Positions 18,100-27,484 are shown, numbered from the stretch's first letter. The stretch: 64,000 nucleotides of DNA from Bacteroidota bacterium (GCA_030835135.1 JAUQWO010000075.1:85330-149329), one strand, 5' to 3'. Numbers and translations: made by a program. The notes: a model not told the origin generated them from the letters alone.

Positions 18100-19602
18100 C
18101 TACACTGTTCCCCGTTCCCGGGCGAACTGCCGGGCATACCGATCCACATCCTCCGCGGTCAGTCCGGTGCCATAGATCATCCCGTCGCTCGTTGCCTCCC
18201 GCGCCGGATCCCCGTGCGCATGCGCCGGGACCGCCGTCGGTGATCCGGGGGGATTCAGAGGACGGGTCTCAAATGCGAGCTTCTTGATGTTCATCAGATG
18301 CCGCGCGGTGACGTTCTCGGAGATGATCGATCCTCCCCAGGTGCCCGGCCCGAGCGTCAGCGACGGATCCAGTCCGTTGGTATACCCGACCGCCCCCAGC
18401 GCGGATTGGGTGTTCACGAGGATCCGGAACGCCGGCTTTTCCATCGCAAACTTCATGATGATGTCGTTATCGCGCGAGTGGATCGACATCGTATGGCCGA
18501 TGCCGCCGAATTCCAGGAGTTCAATGCACCGGTGACATGCCGACCGCCATCCATCGACGGTATACATCGAGAGGACCGGCGAGAGCTTTTCGCGTGAGAG
18601 GGGGTAGGGTTTGCCGACCCCCTCCAGCTCGGCGATCAGGACCGTAACATCCTCGGGCACGCTGATGCCGGCCGCCCGTGCGATGTACAAGGGGGAGCGT
18701 CCCACCATGCCCGGGTTGAGTGCCCCGCGTCCATCGAACATCAGCCGCGACAGCTTCTCCAGGTCCTCGCCTACGACGAAATGGGCATGCCGGCGGCGGC
18801 ACGCGTCCACGACCTGAGCCTTGACCGGTGCATCACAGATCAGCGCGGATTCCGTAGAGCACAGGACACCGTAGTCGAATTGCTTCCCCGAGAGGATATC
18901 CGCGACTGCCTTCTCAACATCCGCCGTACGCTCGATGAAGGCCGGTACATTCCCTGCGCCCACGCCATACGCCGGTTTGCCGGAGCTGTACGCCGCCCGC
19001 ACCATGGCATTGCTGCCGGTGGCGAGGATGATCGATGTGAGCTTGTGGCGCATCAACTCCGCGGTCCCTTCCTGCGTGGGGACGCCCAGGCATGCCATGA
19101 GCGCACGGGGAGCGCCCGCGCGCTCCGCGGCATCACGCACCACGTTCATGGCTTCGCGCGTGCACCGCAGGGCCTTCGGGTGCGGACTGGCAACGATGGC
19201 GTTGCGTGCCTTCACCGAGATCAGCGCCTTGAACATCACGGTGGATGTCGGATTGGTCGACGGGATCAAAGCGGCCACGATCCCCATGGGTTCCGCGATA
19301 TGGACGAGCTTCCGTTCGGCGTCTTCCCGGATCACGCCCACCGTTTTCAACGCTGCGATGGATTCCCACACGCGCTGCGTGGCGAAGATGTTCTTCTGTT
19401 CCTTGTCCCCGGGTCTGCCGAACCCGGTCTCTTCGGTGGCGAGCCGGCCCAGGCGCGCGGCCTCTGCGGTCCCTGCTTCGGCCATAGCCGCGCAGATGCG
19501 GTCCACCTGCTCCTGGGTGAATGAGCGGAACTGCTGCTGCGCCTCATGGGCGGCGTGCAGCGCATCGCGCACTTCCTGGATCGACTGCAGATCGTTGTCC
19601 AT
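18100..19602 (-). CDS. CoA-acylating aldehyde dehydrogenase (EutE/PduP/AdhE-N type)
   Basis: This 500-residue protein belongs to the aldehyde dehydrogenase superfamily branch that interconverts aldehydes and acyl-CoA with NAD. Support comes from the stretch GIVAALIPSTNPTSTVMFKALISVKARNAIV, the Rossmann-side motif PAYGVGAGNVPAFIE and the catalytic cysteine, Cys248, in DYGVLCSTESALI. All are typical of acetaldehyde dehydrogenase (acetylating). No alcohol dehydrogenase domain is fused and no microcompartment shell genes are nearby. It starts 11 nt after the ruvB stop, so it probably rides on the ruvB promoter, an odd pairing. Substrate chain length is unknown. Confidence 0.87.
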   Translation of the reverse strand: MDNDLQSIQEVRDALHAAHEAQQQFRSFTQEQVDRICAAMAEAGTAEAARLGRLATEETGFGRPGDKEQKNIFATQRVWESIAALKTVGVIREDAERKLVHIAEPMGIVAALIPSTNPTSTVMFKALISVKARNAIVASPHPKALRCTREAMNVVRDAAERAGAPRALMACLGVPTQEGTAELMRHKLTSIILATGSNAMVRAAYSSGKPAYGVGAGNVPAFIERTADVEKAVADILSGKQFDYGVLCSTESALICDAPVKAQVVDACRRRHAHFVVGEDLEKLSRLMFDGRGALNPGMVGRSPLYIARAAGISVPEDVTVLIAELEGVGKPYPLSREKLSPVLSMYTVDGWRSACHRCIELLEFGGIGHTMSIHSRDNDIIMKFAMEKPAFRILVNTQSALGAVGYTNGLDPSLTLGPGTWGGSIISENVTARHLMNIKKLAFETRPLNPPGSPTAVPAHAHGDPAREATSDGMIYGTGLTAEDVDRYARQFARERGTV

Positions 19603-19613
19603 GGTCTCTCGCT

Positions 19614-20657
<1,044 letters not shown>

Positions 20658-20701
20658 TGTGTCCGGAAACGAGGGAGAAAAGTCCGCTGGTGGCGGGTAG
20701 T

Positions 20702-20730
20702 AAGGTACTGCAATGAGGGGAGAATATCAA
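20702..20730 (-). promoter_or_regulatory. ruvB promoter
   Basis: On the minus strand, TTGATA (20730-20725) and TACCTT (20707-20702) are 17 nt apart. The GTG start of ruvB at 20657 lies about 38 nt after the expected transcription start. Confidence 0.6.
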
Positions 20731-20763
20731 CGCACGCCGGCGCCCGGCTGCCTGGCCGGCCAC

Positions 20764-21366
20764 CTATCCGGCAGCATGGCGGAGGGCGGCCTTCAGAAGA
20801 CTCTCGAGAGTCCCATCCGCCGCTCCCGGTTCCCCGGAAGCAGCGCGGACGGCCTTTTCGGCCACCGGACGGGAGTACCCGAGGGAGGTGAGAGCGAGGA
20901 TCGCTTCAGCGTGGATCGAGCTGCGCGGATCGCCGGGGGTCGTGAAGGTTCCGGCATGCTCCGCTTTGCCGATCTTTTCACGCAATTCCAGGACGAGCCG
21001 CTCGGCCAGTTTTCGCCCGATGCCCGGAATGGCCGTGAGCGCCGCCGTGTTTCCGGAGGCAATATGCGAGCGAAGGTCGCCCGCCGGGATGCCGGAGAGT
21101 ATCCCGATACCCATGCGTGGACCGATGCCATTCACCGAGACGAGCAACCGGAATAACGTCCGTTCGTCCTCTGCGGCAAAACCGTACAGTTGCAATGCAT
21201 CCTCACGGACGTGCAGATGGGTGAGGAGCGTGACCGGAGAACCGGGGGCACCGAGCTTCTCGAACGTTGAAAGGGGAATGTGCACACCATACCCGACACC
21301 GCCGACGTCGATGGTTGCTTCGGTGGGGGACTTCGAGGCCAGAGTGCCTTTCAGAAATGATATCAT
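20764..21366 (-). CDS. ruvA: Holliday junction DNA-binding protein RuvA
   Basis: RuvA binds four-way junctions as a tetramer and recruits RuvB. The 200-residue protein starts MISFLKGTLASKSPTEATIDVGGVGYGV (OB-fold domain), followed by helix-hairpin-helix motifs in LLVSVNGIGPRMGIGILSG and LTAIPGIGRKLAERLVLEL. The small C-terminal UBA-like domain LTSLGYSRPVAEKAVRA contacts RuvB. Its ATG overlaps the ruvC stop by 4 nt, showing translational coupling. Confidence 0.96.
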   Translation of the reverse strand: MISFLKGTLASKSPTEATIDVGGVGYGVHIPLSTFEKLGAPGSPVTLLTHLHVREDALQLYGFAAEDERTLFRLLVSVNGIGPRMGIGILSGIPAGDLRSHIASGNTAALTAIPGIGRKLAERLVLELREKIGKAEHAGTFTTPGDPRSSIHAEAILALTSLGYSRPVAEKAVRAASGEPGAADGTLESLLKAALRHAAG

Positions 21367-21944
21367 CGGCGGACGCGCTCCGGGTGTGCTTCGATGTATG
21401 CTTTCCAGCCGGTATGCCGGTTCGCAGCGGAGGGCTTCCGGCTCAGATGACAGATCGCTGTGGCAATGGCGTCGGAAGCATCAAGTTTCATGGAAGCGGG
21501 GCGGGGATGGAGCATTGCCCGCACCATGAACTGCACCTGATCCTTCGATGCATTGCCATTGCCGGTCACCGCTTTCTTTATCTCCCGGGGTGCATATTCG
21601 GAGAGGGGAATGTCCAGGAGCACGGCCGCCAGCATGCTGACACCGCGCGCCTGCCCGAGTTTGAGAGCGGATTGAGCGTTCTTGCCATAGAACGCCGTTT
21701 CGATCGCGACCTCGTGGGGGTGATGCCGGGCGATCACCTCGCGCAGACCCGTGTAGATCGCACCCAACCGCGCCGGGAGGGGGGTATCCCGGCGGTTGAG
21801 AATGGTTCCGGATGCAAGGAGTTGGAATGATGATCCGGACGTGGCGACCACGCCATATCCGGTGACGAGCGTTCCGGGGTCGATTCCGAGAACGACCGTC
21901 GCCCCCCCTTCAGGCCTCCGCCTGTCAGCCGTTGAACGAGGCAA
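21363..21944 (-). CDS. ruvC: Holliday junction resolvase RuvC
   Basis: RuvC is the dimeric endonuclease that cuts Holliday junctions. The core begins VVLGIDPGTLVTGYGVV, with the first catalytic Asp in GIDPG, then VAIETAFYGKNAQSALKLGQARGV with the catalytic Glu, and the C-terminal acidic pair in KLDASDAIATAICHL. No ATG or GTG is available near the core. The only usable start is TTG at 21944, which overlaps the 3' end of yebC by 20 nt, so the first 17 or so residues are uncertain. Confidence 0.94.
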   Translation of the reverse strand: MPRSTADRRRPEGGATVVLGIDPGTLVTGYGVVATSGSSFQLLASGTILNRRDTPLPARLGAIYTGLREVIARHHPHEVAIETAFYGKNAQSALKLGQARGVSMLAAVLLDIPLSEYAPREIKKAVTGNGNASKDQVQFMVRAMLHPRPASMKLDASDAIATAICHLSRKPSAANRHTGWKAYIEAHPERVRR

Positions 21945-22686
21945 GTTCCTTGTCGTCGATATCGAAGTTCGAGTACACGTTCTGCACGTCGTCGTGCTCT
22001 TCGAGCGTGTTCATCAGCTTCATCACGTTCTCGGCGTCCTTACCGGTCACCTTGACGGTGTTCCCGGGGACCATCTGCAGCGAAGCGGACTCGACGGCGA
22101 TGCCCTTGTCTTCGAGCGCCTTCTTCACCGGTTCGAATGCCTGGGGCGATGTCACGATGCTGAACGTGCCGTCTGTCTCGGCCTGCATATCATCCGCGCC
22201 GGCTTCGAGAATGATCGAGAGAAGATCATCCTCGGACAGCGGGGTCTTCTGACTTGCGGCAACGATGATGCTCCCTTTCTTCTGGAACATCCACGCCACG
22301 CTGCCGGCCTGACCGAGGTTGCCGTTGTTGCGTGAGAATGCATGGCGGATCTCGGACACGGCACGATTGGCATTGTCGGTCACGACCTCCACGAGGATCG
22401 CCACGCCTGCGGCGCCGTATCCTTCGTACGTGATCTCTTCATAGGACACGCCCGGGAGTTCCCCCGTGCCCTTCTGGATCCCCCGCTTGATATTGTCGGC
22501 AGGCATGTTGGCGGCCTTGGCGGTCTGGATGGCCAGACGGAGGCGCGGATTCCCATTCGGATCGCCTCCGCCATTGCGGGCGGCGATGGTGATCTCCTTG
22601 ATCAGGCGGGTGAACAGATTGCCGCGGGCGGAGTCCGTTGCCGCTTTTTTCCTTTTGATCGTCGCCCATTTTGAATGGCCTGACAT
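21925..22686 (-). CDS. yebC: YebC/PmpR family protein
   Basis: This 253-residue protein begins MSGHSKWATIKRKKAATDSARG and contains NGGGDPNGNPRLRLAIQTAKAANMPADNIKRGIQKGTG, the hallmark of the YebC/TACO1 family. Family members have been described as DNA-binding regulators and, more recently, as translation factors that help ribosomes through proline stretches. It lies between recJ (10 nt upstream) and ruvC (overlapping), the ruvC-linked position also common in Proteobacteria. Confidence 0.95.
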   Translation of the reverse strand: MSGHSKWATIKRKKAATDSARGNLFTRLIKEITIAARNGGGDPNGNPRLRLAIQTAKAANMPADNIKRGIQKGTGELPGVSYEEITYEGYGAAGVAILVEVVTDNANRAVSEIRHAFSRNNGNLGQAGSVAWMFQKKGSIIVAASQKTPLSEDDLLSIILEAGADDMQAETDGTFSIVTSPQAFEPVKKALEDKGIAVESASLQMVPGNTVKVTGKDAENVMKLMNTLEEHDDVQNVYSNFDIDDKELASFNG

Positions 22687-22696
22687 GGTGTGCTCC

Positions 22697-24427
22697 TTAT
22701 CGTAGGTCTTTGATTTTCAACTGGGGTACCGGGTCGGCCGGCCTGCTGGCCCCCGGGGATGTCCACTCATTCTCTTCCACCGTATACACGCATTCAAGGT
22801 CCCGCCGCCCCACCGGAACGCGCGGCAGGAGTTCACCGAGACCGAAACCGATGGCATCGAAACTCACGCCGTTCTGCCGCACCCGGAACCGCAGGTGATT
22901 GCGCCCGACGATACGCGGCGTGCCGGCGACCTCGAGGTTCCGCGTGAGGAACGTCGGCCGTGTATTCTGGGGACCGAACGGTGCGAACTCGCGGAGGATC
23001 TTGATGAAGCGCGGCGTGATGTCCGTCAGCGCCAGCTCCATGTCGATACGGATCTCCGGTGTCTTCAGTTCCTCGGTCATCAGATCCTTCACCGCGGCCT
23101 TGAACGCCGTCTGGAACTCCTCCAGACGCTCCAGGTCCACCGTGAGCCCGGCAGCGTACTTGTGTCCGCCGAACTGCAGGATCGTATCCTCGCAACGCTT
23201 CAATGCCTCGTAGATGTCGAAGCCCGACACGCTCCGGGCCGAACCTTTGGCGACACCATCCACGGTGGCCATCATGATCGATGGTTTGTAGTACCGTTCG
23301 ACCATGCGGGAGGCGACGATGCCGACGACGCCGGGGTGCCAGTGTTCCTGATGGAGCACGATCGCCGGGTCGGCCTCGACATCGAAGCAGTTCTCCACGA
23401 GCTGCTGTGCATCCGCGAACGTGTCCTCGTCGATCTTCCTGCGGTTGCGGTTCTCTTCTTCCAGGACCTGGGCGAGCGCACGTGCTTCATCGGGGGTGGT
23501 GCTGGTCAGCAGACGCACGGCCCGTGTCGCGTCGCCGAGCCGTCCGGCAGCGTTGATCCTCGGCGCGAGGGCGAAGACGATCTGGCCGGTGGTGATGTGG
23601 CCGGGCTTCAGACCCGCGCTGTCGATGAGCGCCTTGATCCCCGGGCGCGGTGCGGAGTTGATCGCCTGCAATCCGAGTTTGACGAGGATCCGGTTCTCTC
23701 CGACAAGAGGAACGATGTCCGCGGTGCTGGCGAGGGTGACGAAATCCAGGTAGTCCCGGATCATCTCCTCTTTGCCGATCCTGCGCGCGATCCCCTGGAT
23801 GAACTTGAGTCCGACGCCACACCCGCTCAGGGATTTGAAAGGGTACGGGTCGCCGGGCTTGATGGGATCCAGTACCGCAATGGCATCCGGCAGGACCTGC
23901 CCGGCCTCATGATGATCGCAGATGATGACATCGAGTCCGCGTTCGTTGGCATAGGCCACCTGCTCGACCGCCGTGATGCCGCAGTCGATGGCGATGAACA
24001 CGTTCACGCCATTGGCGAGGGCGAAGTCGATGCCCGAATGGGATATGCCGTACCCTTCCCTGATGCGGTCGGGTACGTAGAACTGGACCGTCGCACCCAG
24101 TGCCTGCAGGAACAGGTAGAGCATGGCAGCACCGTTGGTGCCGTCCACGTCGTAGTCGCCGAACACCGTGAAGGACTCGCCGGCCTCGATGCCGCGGAGG
24201 ACGCGGTCAACTGCCGTCCCCATGCCTTCCAGAATGAACGGATCATGCAGCAGTGCGAGGTCGGGGCGGAAATATGCCTTCGCCTTGTCGTAGTCGTCGA
24301 TCCCGCGATAGATCAGGATCTTTGCAATGGACTCCGGGACATTAATGTCCCTTGCCAGGGCGGCCACAAGCCCTGCATCCGGAGGATCTGCGAGTATCCA
24401 CCGGTGCTCCCTTACGGTTGTCCGCAC
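22697..24427 (-). CDS. recJ: Single-strand DNA exonuclease RecJ
   Basis: RecJ degrades single-stranded DNA 5' to 3' in recombination and mismatch repair. The DHH-family metal motifs are present: GDYDVDGTNGAAML, AIDCGI and VIICDHHEAGQ. The DHHA1 motif is FGGHKYAAGLTV and a C-terminal OB-fold follows, for about 576 residues in all. The frame stays open to 24616, but that extension runs through the RNase P RNA gene, so it cannot be coding. GTG 24427 has GTGGAG 6 nt upstream and leads into REHRWILADPP, a normal RecJ start; GTG 24439 is the alternative. It heads a recJ-yebC-ruvC-ruvA unit. Confidence 0.94.
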   Translation of the reverse strand: MRTTVREHRWILADPPDAGLVAALARDINVPESIAKILIYRGIDDYDKAKAYFRPDLALLHDPFILEGMGTAVDRVLRGIEAGESFTVFGDYDVDGTNGAAMLYLFLQALGATVQFYVPDRIREGYGISHSGIDFALANGVNVFIAIDCGITAVEQVAYANERGLDVIICDHHEAGQVLPDAIAVLDPIKPGDPYPFKSLSGCGVGLKFIQGIARRIGKEEMIRDYLDFVTLASTADIVPLVGENRILVKLGLQAINSAPRPGIKALIDSAGLKPGHITTGQIVFALAPRINAAGRLGDATRAVRLLTSTTPDEARALAQVLEEENRNRRKIDEDTFADAQQLVENCFDVEADPAIVLHQEHWHPGVVGIVASRMVERYYKPSIMMATVDGVAKGSARSVSGFDIYEALKRCEDTILQFGGHKYAAGLTVDLERLEEFQTAFKAAVKDLMTEELKTPEIRIDMELALTDITPRFIKILREFAPFGPQNTRPTFLTRNLEVAGTPRIVGRNHLRFRVRQNGVSFDAIGFGLGELLPRVPVGRRDLECVYTVEENEWTSPGASRPADPVPQLKIKDLR

Positions 24428-24457
24428 AAAGAACTCCACTTCATTTGGCCATGCCTC

Positions 24458-24485
24458 CGCGCATGCCGCCGGAGCGGCATGCGCG
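24458..24485 (-). terminator. 12-bp hairpin between rnpB and recJ
   Basis: Arms 24458-24469 and 24474-24485 are perfectly complementary around a tetraloop. It begins a few nucleotides after the RNase P RNA 3' end and is followed at once by GGAGG, upstream of recJ. No T-tract follows, so it may be a processing or partial-termination signal that lets some transcription continue into recJ. Confidence 0.5.
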
Positions 24486-24493
24486 CAAACATG

Positions 24494-24918
24494 GTTGCAG
24501 GTCTGTAAGCCGAATTCTGTCTGCTCCATCCTTGCGGACGGAGGAGGCAGCCATTTCTCTGGGCGGCGGATTGCTCCGACGCTCGTGCGGCCTACCCGAG
24601 AGTTCGATCCCGCCATAGGCGGAACGCGAAGCGAGCAGCTTCTTCTCCCATATTTGGCCTTGCTCCGGGGGGGTTTGTCGTGCCCCCGGGATCACTCCCG
24701 GGGCGGTGAGCTCTTACCTCGCCTTTTCACCCTTACCTCGCGGTCCGGGCCCCGTACAGGCGGACCGACCCGTGGGGCGGTATGTTTTCTGTGACACTTT
24801 CCGTTCCCGCCCGTTTGCACGGACGGGCCCCCCGCTATGCGCGGGGCACCCTGCTCTGTGGAGTTCGGACTTTCCTCATCCCGCCCGGGGGCGGAACGCG
24901 GCTGCCCGACCTGCAATC
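24494..24918 (-). ncRNA. rnpB: RNase P RNA, bacterial class A
   Basis: This is the catalytic RNA that matures tRNA 5' ends. On the minus strand the universally conserved elements occur in the right order. GAGGAAAGTCC (24877-24867) lies near the 5' end, ACAGAAA near 24790 is followed by CCGCC, and GGTAAGGGTGAAAAGG lies near 24724 with GGTAAGAGC after it. ACAGAATTCGGCTTAC (24520-24505) lies near the 3' end. The P1 helix pairs TTGCAGGTC at about 24916-24908 with GACCTGCAA at 24503-24495, fixing both ends to within a few bases and giving about 425 nt. It lies between the RNase H-like gene and recJ. Confidence 0.95.
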
Positions 24919-24928
24919 GTGAATTGTT

Positions 24929-24957
24929 AGTCTATTATATGAAGTAAATTAACACAA
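24929..24957 (-). promoter_or_regulatory. rnpB promoter
   Basis: TTGTGT (24957-24952) and TAGACT (24934-24929) are 17 nt apart on the minus strand, which would start RNA at about 24922, matching the P1 end of the RNase P RNA. The region is AT-rich, and an alternative TATAAT sits at 24939-24934. The -35 box lies directly upstream of the stop codon of the RNase H-like gene. Confidence 0.5.
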
Positions 24958-25401
24958 TCCGCCCGAGAGAAGCAAAGCCCGCTCCTCAGCCGGGAGGGGT
25001 TCTCTCGATTCGATCCCCCGGTTCGCGAGCGCATCCGCTTCCTTGTTCTGCTCGCGGGGGACGTATCGTACTATCAACTCGTAGAGGGCTGCTTTGCGCA
25101 GCCGCTGCACCTCAGCGCACATGCGCTGGAGCCTGGCATCCTTCACCTTGTAGATGCCGTTCACCTGCCGTACCATCAACTCGCTGTCGGCCCGCACCTC
25201 CAACCGCGTACAGGGCAGCGTGGCCATCCGCCGGAGCAGGATGATCAGTGCTGTGTACTCGGCCACGTTGTTCGTGGTCGTCCCGAGATAGGCGGCAATG
25301 GTCAGGACCACATGCCCGTCGGCATCGCGCACGATCACGCCGATGCCACTCTCCCCGGGATTGCCTCGCGATGCGCCGTCCGTTGCGGCGAACAGCGTCA
25401 T
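24949..25401 (-). CDS. RNase HI-like protein
   Basis: This 150-residue protein has an RNase H fold predicted to cut RNA in RNA-DNA hybrids. The four acidic catalytic positions are visible: Asp in AATDGASRGNPG, Glu in NNVAEYTALI, Asp in VRADSELMVRQ and Asp in EQNKEADALAN. The sequence resembles the RNase H domain of the archaeal/actinobacterial type (Rv2228c-like) more than E. coli RnhA. The longer frame to 25464 is not needed: ATG 25401 overlaps the stop of the zinc-ribbon gene (ATGA), showing coupling. Confidence 0.9.
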   Translation of the reverse strand: MTLFAATDGASRGNPGESGIGVIVRDADGHVVLTIAAYLGTTTNNVAEYTALIILLRRMATLPCTRLEVRADSELMVRQVNGIYKVKDARLQRMCAEVQRLRKAALYELIVRYVPREQNKEADALANRGIESREPLPAEERALLLSGGLC

Positions 25402-26138
25402 TTCGGTTTCTTCGCCAGCTTCACGGTCTCGACGATCCCGTCCGAGACGATGATGCGTCCGCACCGCTCACACGTGTACATCTTCTCGTTCGTCCGCAGT
25501 TCGAGGAGCTTCTGTGGGGGGAGACGGTTGTAACAGCCGCCACAGGCGCCCTTCTGTACGGGGACGACCGCCATGCCTTTCTTGGCCTTGCGGATGCGCT
25601 CGTACGCGGCGAGGTCCTGCTTCGTGATCCGCGCGACGGCCTTCTCCCGTTCATGCCTGTACTGCAATTCCTCGTCCTCGGTCAGCTTGGAAACCTCTGC
25701 CAGCGCCGCCTGCTTCTCGGCAAGCTGCTTCTCGATCACCGCGGCCTTCTCCTTCAGTTCCTCGCTCTCGGTGCGCGCGGTGGTCGCCTGGATCTCCATC
25801 TGGCCCATTTCCTTCTCGAGCCGTGCCACGGCCTCGGTCGCGGCATCCATCTCGCGCGTCAGCGCGTCGTACTCACGGTTGGAGCGCACCGAAAGCTGCT
25901 GCCCCTTATACTTGTTAAGTTTCTCTCTCAGCGTGACGATCTCGTTGTCAGCGTTGTCGCGACCGCTGAATGCCTGACGCATCGCCTGCTCGGCTGCGGT
26001 CTGACGGGCGCGCATGGCGGCGAGTTCGTTCTCCAGAGCTTCGACCTCGAACGGGAGGTCGCCTTTCTGCTCCTGCAGCGAATCAAGATCGGTGTCGATA
26101 AGCTGCAGAGCGAACAGATATTCGAGTTTGTTTTTCAC
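25398..26138 (-). CDS. Coiled-coil protein with C4 zinc ribbon (zf-RING_7/DUF164)
   Basis: Most of this 246-residue protein (about 10-190) is a charged coiled coil. It ends in a zinc ribbon with two CxxC pairs, CGGCYNRL and CERCGRII. This architecture is the zf-RING_7 family, thought to bind nucleic acid. In actinobacteria (Rv2230c-Rv2229c-Rv2228c) the same three genes, Nif3, zinc ribbon and RNase H, also sit in a row, so this is a conserved functional trio. It starts 23 nt after the nif3-family gene and overlaps the RNase H-like gene by 4 nt. Confidence 0.9.
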   Translation of the reverse strand: MKNKLEYLFALQLIDTDLDSLQEQKGDLPFEVEALENELAAMRARQTAAEQAMRQAFSGRDNADNEIVTLREKLNKYKGQQLSVRSNREYDALTREMDAATEAVARLEKEMGQMEIQATTARTESEELKEKAAVIEKQLAEKQAALAEVSKLTEDEELQYRHEREKAVARITKQDLAAYERIRKAKKGMAVVPVQKGACGGCYNRLPPQKLLELRTNEKMYTCERCGRIIVSDGIVETVKLAKKPK

Positions 26139-26161
26139 TGCGTACTCCTCATGAGAAAGTG

Positions 26162-27271
26162 CTACACGTAGACAATGGGTGTTGTCCGGACACGCGAGGC
26201 AACGATGGTCACGTCCGGATGATCTCCGCCCAGCGATGAGCGGAGGAAACGTTCGAGAGCCCCGACCACGGGGTATTCGGTCTCATAGTGTCCGGCATCC
26301 ACCAGCAGCAGAGCGCCGGCGTTGTCGACGAAAGCATGGTAGTTCAGGTCGGCCGTGATGTATGCGTCCACTCCCGCTGCAACGGCTGCGGGGATCAGGT
26401 CACCGCCGGCACCGCCACAGACCGCAGCGGTGCGGATCCGGCGGCGGGTATCGCCTGCCATCCGCATGCCCGGGGCCCGGAGGTGCTTCTTCACATGCCG
26501 GAGGAATGCCGCCGCCGGCATCGGCCTGTGCAGCCTGCCGAATGCTCCCATGCCCGTTGTGGCGTTGGCGGACTCGAGCGGGTACACATCGAAGGCTGCC
26601 TCTTCATAGGGATGGCTTCGCCGTAGCGCCGACACCACGGCCGGGAGCCGGTCGTCCTCCACCGGCATCTCCAGGCGTATCTCGGTCACATGTTCCAGAA
26701 CGCCCTTGCGTCCGACCACCGGCGAGGACCGGTCATTCCCTTTGAATGACCCCGTGCCGCGGCCGCGGTATGCGCAGTGCTCGTAGTTGCCGATGATGCC
26801 CGCGCCTGCCGACGCCATCGCGGCAGCCACGTCGTCCACCGATTCTTCCGGGACGAAGGTGACGATCTTCCGGCCGGTGTTGCGCCGTCCGGCAAGGGGA
26901 CGGATATCCGTGAGGCCGAGGGTCTCGGCAAGGACGTGGCTTGTTCCGCCCCGGGCAGCATCGAGGTTCGTATGGGATGCGTAGAGTGCGCAGTCATGCC
27001 GGATCAGTGTCGCGATCACCCGGCCCTGCGGGGTGCTCGTGTCCAGGCTGCGAAGGGGGCGATACAGTGGGGGATGGTGAGCGACGATAAGATCAATGTG
27101 GCGGCGGGCGGCTTCTGCGGCAACGGCATCGGTGACATCCTGGGTGACGAGGATCCGTCGGACCGGGGCCCCGGGGTCGCCGACCTGGAGCCCGACGTTG
27201 TCGCGCTCCCACGCCAGCGACCGCGGCGCCCAGGTCTCGAGGAGCCGGGCAATGTCACTTACCCGCACCAT
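26162..27271 (-). CDS. Nif3-like dinuclear metal centre protein
   Basis: This 369-residue member of the Nif3/YbgI/YqfO family has metal-binding histidines in LIVAHHPPLYRPL, ASHTNLDAARGG and DAGHYETEYPVV, which build a dinuclear centre in a toroidal hexamer. It is longer than E. coli YbgI because of a central PII/CutA-like insert (about residues 130-240, starting KIVTFVPEESVDDVAAAMASAG), as in B. cereus YqfO. The biochemical role of the family is unsettled; a GTP cyclohydrolase-like activity has been proposed. The start at 27271 has a GGGGGGAG ribosome binding site. A structured leader with an intrinsic terminator lies directly upstream. Confidence 0.92.
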   Translation of the reverse strand: MVRVSDIARLLETWAPRSLAWERDNVGLQVGDPGAPVRRILVTQDVTDAVAAEAARRHIDLIVAHHPPLYRPLRSLDTSTPQGRVIATLIRHDCALYASHTNLDAARGGTSHVLAETLGLTDIRPLAGRRNTGRKIVTFVPEESVDDVAAAMASAGAGIIGNYEHCAYRGRGTGSFKGNDRSSPVVGRKGVLEHVTEIRLEMPVEDDRLPAVVSALRRSHPYEEAAFDVYPLESANATTGMGAFGRLHRPMPAAAFLRHVKKHLRAPGMRMAGDTRRRIRTAAVCGGAGGDLIPAAVAAGVDAYITADLNYHAFVDNAGALLLVDAGHYETEYPVVGALERFLRSSLGGDHPDVTIVASRVRTTPIVYV

Positions 27272-27287
27272 GCTGCTCCCCCCATTG

Positions 27288-27316
27288 AAAAAAAAGAATC
27301 CCGCCGTTGGGCGGGA
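27288..27316 (-). terminator. Intrinsic terminator in the nif3-family leader
   Basis: A 7-bp GC stem (27316-27310 with 27305-27299, minus strand) with a 4-nt loop is followed within 3 nt by eight T. This is the best T-tract terminator in the window. It ends only 16 nt before the nif3-family start codon. Confidence 0.8.
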
Positions 27317-27443
27317 AAGTCGGATTTGTTAGGACGGGCTGCGCTTCGCAGAAATTTCAGGTCGCTATGAAGTGTACGCTTCACGTGTGATCGGAAGAAG
27401 GCGCTTTCTCTGGGTCGTCTCAGCGTCCAAACGCTGTATCAGG
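27299..27443 (-). ncRNA. Candidate structured leader or small RNA upstream of nif3-family gene
   Basis: Between the promoter at 27478-27450 and the terminator at 27316-27288, a transcript of about 155 nt would contain several local hairpins. CAGCGT-TTGG-ACGCTG lies near 27436-27421, TGAAG and CTTCA arms near 27385-27365, and CTGCG-AAG-CGCAG near 27352-27340. The last hairpin before the RBS is the terminator. No known riboswitch or small-RNA consensus is recognised, and no good antiterminator partner for the terminator stem was found by eye. Confidence 0.4.
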
Positions 27444-27449
27444 ATTTAT

Positions 27450-27478
27450 AATATACAAAGAGATCCGGCCAGATGCAA
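27450..27478 (-). promoter_or_regulatory. Promoter of the nif3-family operon leader
   Basis: TTGCAT (27478-27473) and TATATT (27455-27450) are 17 nt apart on the minus strand, just downstream of the stop codon of the receiver-DHp gene. The expected transcription start is near 27443. Confidence 0.6.
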
Positions 27479-27484
27479 GCCGGG

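Noticed and set aside
27272..27484. 6S RNA, SRP RNA or tmRNA in the gap before the nif3-family gene
   Set aside because: The local hairpins do not form one long rod, and no SRP loop or tRNA-like ends are visible. Only a generic candidate RNA or leader is reported.
27300..27484. Frameshifted HATPase domain completing the receiver-DHp protein
   Set aside because: None of the three minus-strand frames after the stop shows N, G1 or G2 box residues; the region contains a promoter and hairpins.
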